Below are positions 9,020 through 15,411 of a DNA stretch of 15,411 nucleotides, piece after piece. The notes under the pieces are model-generated. The model was not told the DNA's origin. It was given only the letters and a program-made list of their open reading frames with translations, and did not search any database. The number at the start of each line of letters is the position of its first letter. Position 1 is the first letter of the stretch. The translations under genes were made by a program, and so were the position numbers. The stretch comes from an uncultured Ureaplasma sp. (GTDB lineage: Bacteria; Bacillota_I; Bacilli_A; Mycoplasmatales; Mycoplasmoidaceae): NCBI GenBank assembly GCA_910589685.1, contig CAJUTA010000025.1, positions 1 to 15,411 of the forward strand, in the 5' to 3' direction.

Positions 9020-10567
9020 TTATTTCTTCATATTAATTAAATTAAATAATTCTAATAATTTTGAATTAGAATCAATTGCTTTAATATATTCTAAATATTT
9101 AGTAACAAGTGTTTGTTTTTGAGGATCTGAACTATAAATTGGAGTAAATACACCATAATATTCGCTACCATAATATGAAACTCCTCAATATATTCCAATT
9201 CATTGATTATTAGCAATAACCATAGAACCAGAAGATCCTGGGCCTGTTTGTTGATTTTGTATCAATCAATTATTTGAATTATTGTAATTGTTTATAATGA
9301 ACTTGCCGTTATATTGATATCAAATTATTGGTCTGTGTAAATATTGGTTTGGTGAATAAATGTTACTTTTAGCACCATATGCATACTTATAAACCGCATA
9401 GCTAGCATCATCTTCTTTAGTGACTGGAAATCCACCAAATGAAATTAAATCATCACTATTTAAATTATTAAAATCATTAAACAAAAATCATTTATTATCA
9501 TAATTTTTATTATTTTTTTCCATATCAATCAAATAATTTAACCGAGAAATGTATGAAGAGTTTTCATTAATTATTTCATCGTTTCTATAATTTAACATTT
9601 GTTTAATATTGTTTTGAATTTGCAATAATTTAGAATTTTTTTCTAATGAATTAATATTATTTTGAATTTTGGAATTGTATTGTAATTTTATAATCTGAAA
9701 ATCATCTGCTAATGGAGAAAAATTCAATCATTGATTAATTTTATCTATTCTCCAACTTGGAATAACTTTGTATCTATTATTTGCATCCATTGTAACAAAT
9801 AAATAATTTTTAGAATTACTATTAAATTGACTTATTTCATAGTAAAAGCAAATTTCTTTACTTGATTCAACACTAATTTTATTTTGATTGTCTAACTGAC
9901 CAATTGGTAATGTTTGCAAAATTGTATTTTGTTCTTCATTATAATTTTGAGCAGGAAATCAATATTGAGAATCATAAATAGCAATTGGGTTGTCGTTATA
10001 TGGTTGCGAAATATATGATTCATATTTTGAAACATTTTTATTATTAATAGGAAAACCAATTTGAATAGAAAATCTCTGTTCATCTTTTAATTCAGAATTT
10101 TCCAATGTATTGAAAAGAGGATATTTTAACTCTAAATTAGTAACATGCGCATTAGTTGCAATGTAATAATTTACTAAATTATTGATTGAATCAAGAGAAT
10201 AGTCAAATACTCAACCAGTTCCACTTTGAGAAAATTGCACATTATTTATGATTAAGTTAGCGCTATCTGATCCAAATAGTTCTTGAGTTCAACTCGCCAG
10301 TTTTCTAAAATCAAAAATATCATTTGTTAGTGATGTGTTTGAGTCACTAACTAATTTATTAATTTGATTGTTTAAACTTTCATAATTTCCAATGTATTTA
10401 AAATTTAACGATAGTGAATTTTTATTTAAATAATTTACTTGTTGTTCTGACAGTTCTGCATAGCTTGTAGAATTGTTTGTTTGAGTTGAACAAGACGATA
10501 GAGGAAGTGCAAATGAAAGAGAAAATCCAAATAACAAGACAAAGAAATTTTTATTTCATTTTTTCAT
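9020..10567 (-). CDS. DUF31-family serine-peptidase lipoprotein
   Basis: This is a 515-residue predicted lipoprotein, read with TGA as Trp. MKKW at the start, a hydrophobic run and LPLSSC give Cys26 as the lipidation site. The trypsin-like DUF31 pattern is present. GTGWVFD leads into NYYIATNAHV (His141, candidate catalytic base). ADDFQIIKLQ (D289) fits the Asp region that often reads DFAV. QTGPGSSGSMVI (Ser446) fits the nucleophile, and GIYWG follows. DUF31 includes the mycoplasma immunoglobulin protease (MIP) partners that cleave host antibody, so a surface protease is likely; the substrate cannot be read from sequence. A TTG further in at 10537 would lose the signal peptide, so the ATG at 10567 is chosen although no Shine-Dalgarno site precedes it. 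It is the first gene of the apparent unit with feoA, feoB and the second DUF885 gene. Confidence 0.85.
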
Positions 10568-10580
10568 ATTAATTAAATTA

Positions 10581-10610
10581 ATTTTAAATAAAAATGATTA
10601 AGATAGTGAA
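10581..10610 (-). promoter_or_regulatory. Tentative promoter of the peptidase-feoAB unit
   Basis: On the minus strand TTCACT (10610-10605) and TAAAAT (10586-10581) are spaced by 18 bases, resembling -35 and -10 boxes. The -10 ends 13 bases before the ATG at 10567, so the leader would be extremely short. Such A/T hexamers occur by chance in this DNA. Confidence 0.25.
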
Positions 10611-10669
10611 TTTTTTAAAATGAATTAATAAAATTTAGTTATTATTTGATTAATAGATATTCAATTAAT

Positions 10670-12091
10670 ATGTTTCATTTTAAAAAGATAAAAATTAATA
10701 AATTATCTAATAGTGAAATTGATGAAATTCGATTATTAGCATGCAATCAATTTGAAAAACAAATTGAGGAAAATATTGTTGCTGAATTATTTAATGAATT
10801 TATAAAGCATCTACAATTAGTTTGCAAGTACATTATTATAGGGTACAAAAATAATAAGATTGTTTGTGTTATTCCGTATGAAATATTGAATAAAGCAAAA
10901 TGTTTTGCTTCAATTCAATTATTCATTAAAAATCAAAAAAATATTCTAAATGAATACAAAAATATTCTCATTTCATTTTGAACAATTGTTAATTTGATTG
11001 AATATGAAATGATGAAAAATGAAAAGTCAATTGCATTTTTCTTTATAGTTTATCTTGATAAAAACGTTAATCAAGAACTAATTAGTAATTCAATTTATAA
11101 TTTCATTAAGTTAGAAATTAAAAAACTAAAACCTAATTTTTTCTACTATATTTATTTATCTAGTAAATATAGTGAATACAAATTAAAGATAAATAATCAA
11201 AAATTAATATTTGAAGAAAATTTAGAATTTATTAATCATAATAAATATCAATTCCAATTTTGAAAAGTTGGACTAGAAAAAATTTTAAGTCAAAATAAAA
11301 ATCAAGACATCATTAGTGTTTTTGAGCAAAGTGTTAAAGTAAATGATTTGTCAATTAATTATTTTCCAGCAAAGAATAAAGCAGAATCTACCATCTTGCT
11401 AATTCATGGTTTGTGTTCATCAAGTAAGACTTGAAAACAAATCATTGAAGAAATGAATGATAGTTGCAATATTTATACCATTGATTTACCATTACATAAT
11501 ACAAAATTAAAGTATGGTGACTGAGATATTTTTAAAATAGCAATATTAATTAATGAATATTACAAAAAAATTAATTATAAAAATAAATTAACTATTTGAG
11601 GTCATAGCTTAGGAGCAGCTATTGCTGTAATAATTAATTTATTAAATGATAATTTGGTTGATAAGTTAATCTTAGAAGCGCCATATACTTATTTAAATCA
11701 AACTATATCAAAGATGATTTATTCATTAATTAAAGGATATTCTGAAGTTTCTAAAAATCACAGATTATCTAAAAATGGAGATGAAAATTCTTTTTATGAG
11801 AAATTTAAAGAAATTTATTTACCAATTCGAATGAATACAATATCCTTCTTAAGAAGTATATTTGATAAAGACATTTTAAAATATTTGAATATCGCATATT
11901 TAGAAAATAAAAAGAAGACTCTTGTAATAATTAGTCGTGATGATTTTGTAATTAATTACAAATTAACACATAATTATTTTGATAGTCTTCCAAATTATTT
12001 TGAAGTAAAAACTGTTGAGTTATGTTGACACTCTCCACATTTTCATCAACCAAAAAATGTAGCAAATTTAGTAAAAAAGTTTATTAATTAA
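10670..12091 (+). CDS. Alpha/beta-hydrolase with an unassigned N-terminal region
   Basis: This is a 473-residue cytoplasmic protein without signal peptide, read with TGA as Trp. From about residue 240 it is an alpha/beta-hydrolase. LLIHGLCSS gives the oxyanion-loop His-Gly (H246), TIWGHSLGAA the nucleophile elbow (Ser313), ISRDD the candidate acid (D424 or D425), and CWHSPHFH the C-terminal His (454, 457 or 459). An esterase, lipase or peptidase-type hydrolase is expected; the substrate is unknown. Residues 1-240 are Lys/Asn/Ile-rich, with alternating predicted strands and helices and a stretch IIIGYKNNKIVCVIPYEIL that recalls a GNAT-like beta-hairpin, but I cannot assign it. The ATG at 10670 is chosen over an in-frame TTG at 10646; neither has a Shine-Dalgarno site. 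It diverges from the peptidase-feo unit and its stop overlaps that of the convergent ABC gene. Confidence 0.8.
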
Positions 12092-13914
12092 TCTAGTTCG
12101 TTAATTTGTGACTTGTGTAATTGAGCATAGAAACCATCTAATTTTAATAGTTCATTATGATTTCCGCTTTCTAATAACACTCCACCTTTAATTACAAGGA
12201 TGTTATCAGCATTTCGAATAGTTGAAAGATTGTGAGCAATCATTACAACAGTTCGTTCTTTAAATAAATTCTTCATTGCTAAATGAATTAGTTTTTCTGT
12301 TCTTATATCTACAGATGAAGTCGCTTCATCAAAAACAATAAGTTTAGAATCTGTAATGATAGCACGAGCAATTGATAATAATTGTTTTTGTCCTTTTGAT
12401 AGAGTATTTCTATCATTTGACAAAATTGTGTCATATCCATTTTCTAAACTAAGAATCAAATCATGGCAATGAGCTTTCTTGCATGCTTCAATCATTTGTT
12501 CTTCTGTGGCTAAAGGATTACCTAATTTTAAATTTTCCCGAATTGTTCGATTGAATAAGAATGTATCTTGTAAAACTAATGTAATATTATTACGCAAAGA
12601 ATCACGATTAATTTCTTTTATTGAAGTTCCACCAATAGAAATTGTTCCTTTATTAATTTCATACAATTTTGTTAATAAATTAATTAGCGTAGTTTTCCCG
12701 CTACCAGTTGGGCCAACAATTCCAACAAATTGTTGTTTTTTAATTTCAAATGAAATATCTTTAAGAATAGGAACACCTTTTTCATATTCAAAAGATACTT
12801 TATCAAATTTAATTTCAGGTAATAATTCTTTCATATTCTTGGAATTGTCACGTTTCTTGTTAATATCATTTGCTAAAACAATAATTATTTTTTCAAATGC
12901 ATTAAATTCAGTTTCTTTATTTAGAATTTCGCTAATTCTTTCAACACCAACTTTCATTGATAAACCGACATTAAAGACAACTGGTAATTGATACAAAGCA
13001 TTTAAGAAATTACGAGTTAATAAAATAAATATTGCAATTGTTCCAACATATGCTTGTGGTGAACCATCACCAACAAAAGCCGGAATATTAATAAAATTGA
13101 AATCAAAGTTAATGAATAAAATTCCAACAGCTGTTGCTATTGCAATAATTGAATTTGCAAATAAATCAACATATGGATAAGATTGTAAACTAAAGAATGT
13201 TGCTTTTTCTCATTGATCAATTAAGTGTTTTTGAACTTTTTCAAATTTTGCTTGAAATTTAGTCTGTTGTTGGAAAAGATCAACTATTCCTTGACCAGAA
13301 ACATTTTCTTCAATAATGCTCGTAAAATTGCCAAGTTCTTTTTGATACTCAGTATAATATGGTAACGATTTACGTACTTTATTAATAATGACAAATAAAG
13401 AAATTACAAATAAACCAAATACAATTAATGCTAAAGATCAAGAAAGAATAAATAAACCTATACCTATACCAAATAATCAAATTAAGAATCCAAAAAAATC
13501 AGCAAAGCTATCAGATAAAAACACCGCAACATTATTAACATCATTAGTAAAGTTAGACATAACATCACCAGGAGTATTTTTATCAAAATACTGCATTGGT
13601 AATTCATTTATTTTTTTAAATAAATCATTTCTAATTCTATAGATAGCTTTTTGACTAATTTTTGAATTCAAATAATATACTATAAAATGAGCGAATCATC
13701 CAGAAATGTAATATACAAAAATAATTGAACATATAAGCATTGTTCCATAGAAATCATTTTGTCCAATTGAATTGATAGCAAATTGCATCGCAATTGTTGC
13801 TGCTACTGCTCCAATTGATGTGTATAAAGTAAAGATAATAATTAAAACTATTTGAAGTTTATAATATTTTAAATAGTTCTTCAAAAAGCTAATAATGATT
13901 TTAAGAAATTTCAT
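12088..13914 (-). CDS. ABC exporter half-transporter, subunit B of a heterodimer
   Basis: This 608-residue protein has the exporter plan. An N-terminal membrane domain of about six helices (roughly residues 15-310) includes the ELPMQYFDKNTPGDVMSNF loop typical of multidrug and lipid exporters. A nucleotide-binding domain follows: GPTGSGKTT (Lys407), Q-loop VLQDTFLF, signature LSKGQ (505-509), Walker B LIVFDE with Glu530, and H-loop IAHNLS with His561. The signature deviates from LSGGQ, whereas Walker B Glu and the His are intact. In head-to-tail dimers its Walker motifs pair with the consensus signature of the neighbouring subunit, forming the hydrolysing site. The ATG at 13914 lies inside the upstream gene and is preceded by AGAGGT. 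Likely substrates are drugs, lipids or peptides; sequence alone cannot choose. Confidence 0.9.
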
Positions 13915-15411
13915 TATGGACCTCTTGTTCTCCTAATTGTGCAATTGCTACATTATAGTAATAATCACAATTTTTTAATAAGTGTTTGTGTGATCCATAA
14001 CCTATAATTTTGCCATCTTCAATAACAATAATTTTTTTCATATTTTTAATTGCAGTTATTCTTTGAGATGCAATTAAAATTGTTTGCTTCTTTTTATTCT
14101 TGATTAATTCATCACAAATTGTTTTTTCTGTAATCATATCAAGAGCTGATGTTGCATCATCTAAAAATAGATATGGCGAATCTTTAATTAATGCACGAGC
14201 TAGTGACAATCTTTGCTTTTGTCCGCCACTTAAATTTTTTCCTCGCTGTGCTACTTCACTATTAAATCCATTTGGTTTTGAAACAACAAAATCATATAAG
14301 CAAGCTAGTTTTGCAGAATTTATAATTTCCTGGTCATTTGCATCAGGTTTACCAAATAAAATATTAGATTTTATTGTCCCTTCAAATAAAACTACATTTT
14401 GTGGACAATAAGAAATATTATCTTTTAATTGATTCTTACTAAATTTTTTAATATTGGTATTGGCTAGTTTTATTTCACCTTCGCTAATGTCATACATTCT
14501 CATCAATAAATTTATAAGTGTGCTTTTGCCACTACCTGTTGATCCAATTAATCCAACAACTTCGCCTGATTTAATTTCAATATTAATATTTTCTAGTGAA
14601 TTTTCTTTTGCATTGGGATATTTAAAATTTAAATCTTTCAAGATGATGTTATTTTCATTTGTTAATTTAGCATCTTTACTTGGATATTTTATATGTGTTT
14701 CATATAATGCTAAATCCCGCATTCTTATATATGAAGGGATTGAACGACTAACTTGTGTAATTCCAACAATAGATAAAACCAAAGCAACAACCATTAATCC
14801 AATTAGCATAAATGTAGAAATAATGTATTTAATTGATTCAGCATCACTAATTCAAACAACAATCAACATTGAACAATCAAAGAAAAAATAAATTGTTGGT
14901 AAAATTCCTGCAATAATGCAACCAGCCTTAGTGGCAGCTTTACATAATTTTATGTTTGCTTGTTCGAAGTTTTCATATTGACTATTACGCAAAACAAAAG
15001 ATTTAACAGCTTTTTGTCCAATAACATTTTCTTGAGCAATATAGTTGATATTGTCTAGTTCGACCTGTGTTTGTTTGAAACTTTTTTGTGAAAAAAGCGC
15101 AATAACAATAATAATTGTTAATAATGTAACAGAAATAACAAGAATAATAACAAGCACCAATCAAGGTGGTGTAGAATAAGAATTTGCAAATGAATTAACT
15201 GAATTGTTCATAAAAACTGTAACAACAAGTCCAACTAATCCACCAATATAAATAAGAATTGCTTTTACCAACATTCGAGATGCTGTTTCCATCGCAATTG
15301 CAATTGTACTAATATCAATTACTAAACGGTTAACAATTGATGACTGTCCAAAATGTTCCACATCACTTTGACTGAATTTAAGAACATTTGAATATGTGAT
15401 TGATCTCATAT
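13901..15411 (-). CDS. ABC exporter half-transporter, subunit A (N-terminus outside the window)
   Basis: The 502 C-terminal residues of an ABC exporter half-transporter; about 80-100 N-terminal residues appear to lie beyond the right edge. Membrane helices come first, with FGQSSIVNRLVIDIS matching the first coupling-helix region. The nucleotide-binding domain follows: GSTGSGKST, Q-loop YCPQNVVLFEG, signature LSGGQKQRLSLARAL, and Walker B LFLDDATSALD. In the last, the catalytic Glu is Asp (codon 14156-14158). The H-loop reads ILIASQRIT, with Gln replacing His (codon 14063-14065). Asp plus Gln is the hallmark of the degenerate site in heterodimeric exporters such as TM287/288 and TAP. Its own consensus signature serves the active site of subunit B. 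The stop overlaps the downstream gene by 14 bases, indicating translational coupling and equal dosage. Confidence 0.92.
13920..13925 (-). promoter_or_regulatory. Internal Shine-Dalgarno site for ABC subunit B
   Basis: AGAGGT on the minus strand lies 5 bases before the ATG at 13914 and inside the end of subunit A. It is one of the clearest ribosome sites in the window and confirms the overlapping start. Confidence 0.6.

Noticed and set aside
9892..10083. A minus-strand frame of 63 codons inside the DUF31 peptidase gene.
   Set aside because: It is in a different frame from the peptidase, whose own frame is open throughout and carries the His, Asp and Ser motifs.
12479..12991. A plus-strand open frame of 170 codons antisense to ABC subunit B, and similar ones at 14100-14411 and 14454-14891.
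   Set aside because: These are mirror frames of conserved nucleotide-binding domains. They have no ribosome site and no protein-like composition of their own.

Overview
The window comes from a mollicute. Every long gene stays open only if UGA is read as Trp, the DNA is very AT-rich (roughly 25-30% GC outside the first 440 bases), and three complete genes start with bacterial lipoprotein signal peptides ending in L-x-S-S-C. Within the mollicutes I cannot fix the genus. FeoA/FeoB is known to me from Ureaplasma, and the DUF31 serine peptidase family is typical of mycoplasmas, so a Ureaplasma/Malacoplasma-like or hominis-like species is plausible.

Layout. Bases 2-442 hold the 3' end of a codon-biased gene of unknown function with clearly higher GC, probably a highly expressed surface protein. 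Bases 554-3304 (+) and 3559-6294 (-) are two large, diverged, tail-to-tail lipoprotein paralogues of the DUF885 metallopeptidase-like family, separated by two related hairpin terminators. Each carries an in-frame G homopolymer (7 and 8 bases), which is striking in such AT-rich DNA.

Further right on the minus strand, read in transcription order, come a DUF31 serine-peptidase lipoprotein (10567-9020), feoA (9012-8755) and feoB (8679-6346). The second DUF885 lipoprotein (6294-3559) then follows in the same direction. The gaps are 7, 75 and 51 bases and I see no terminator between them. This looks like one transcription unit coupling Fe(II) uptake to two predicted surface hydrolases.

Divergent from this unit is a 473-residue protein with a C-terminal alpha/beta-hydrolase and an unassigned N-terminal region of about 240 residues (10670-12091, +). 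Its stop codon overlaps the stop of the next, convergent gene.

Bases 12088-13914 and 13901 to past the right edge (both -) encode the two half-transporters of a heterodimeric ABC exporter. The genes overlap by 14 bases. Their motifs predict one degenerate and one consensus ATP site.

No RNA genes, CRISPR arrays or insertion sequences were recognised, and no stretch over 300 bases lacks a gene.
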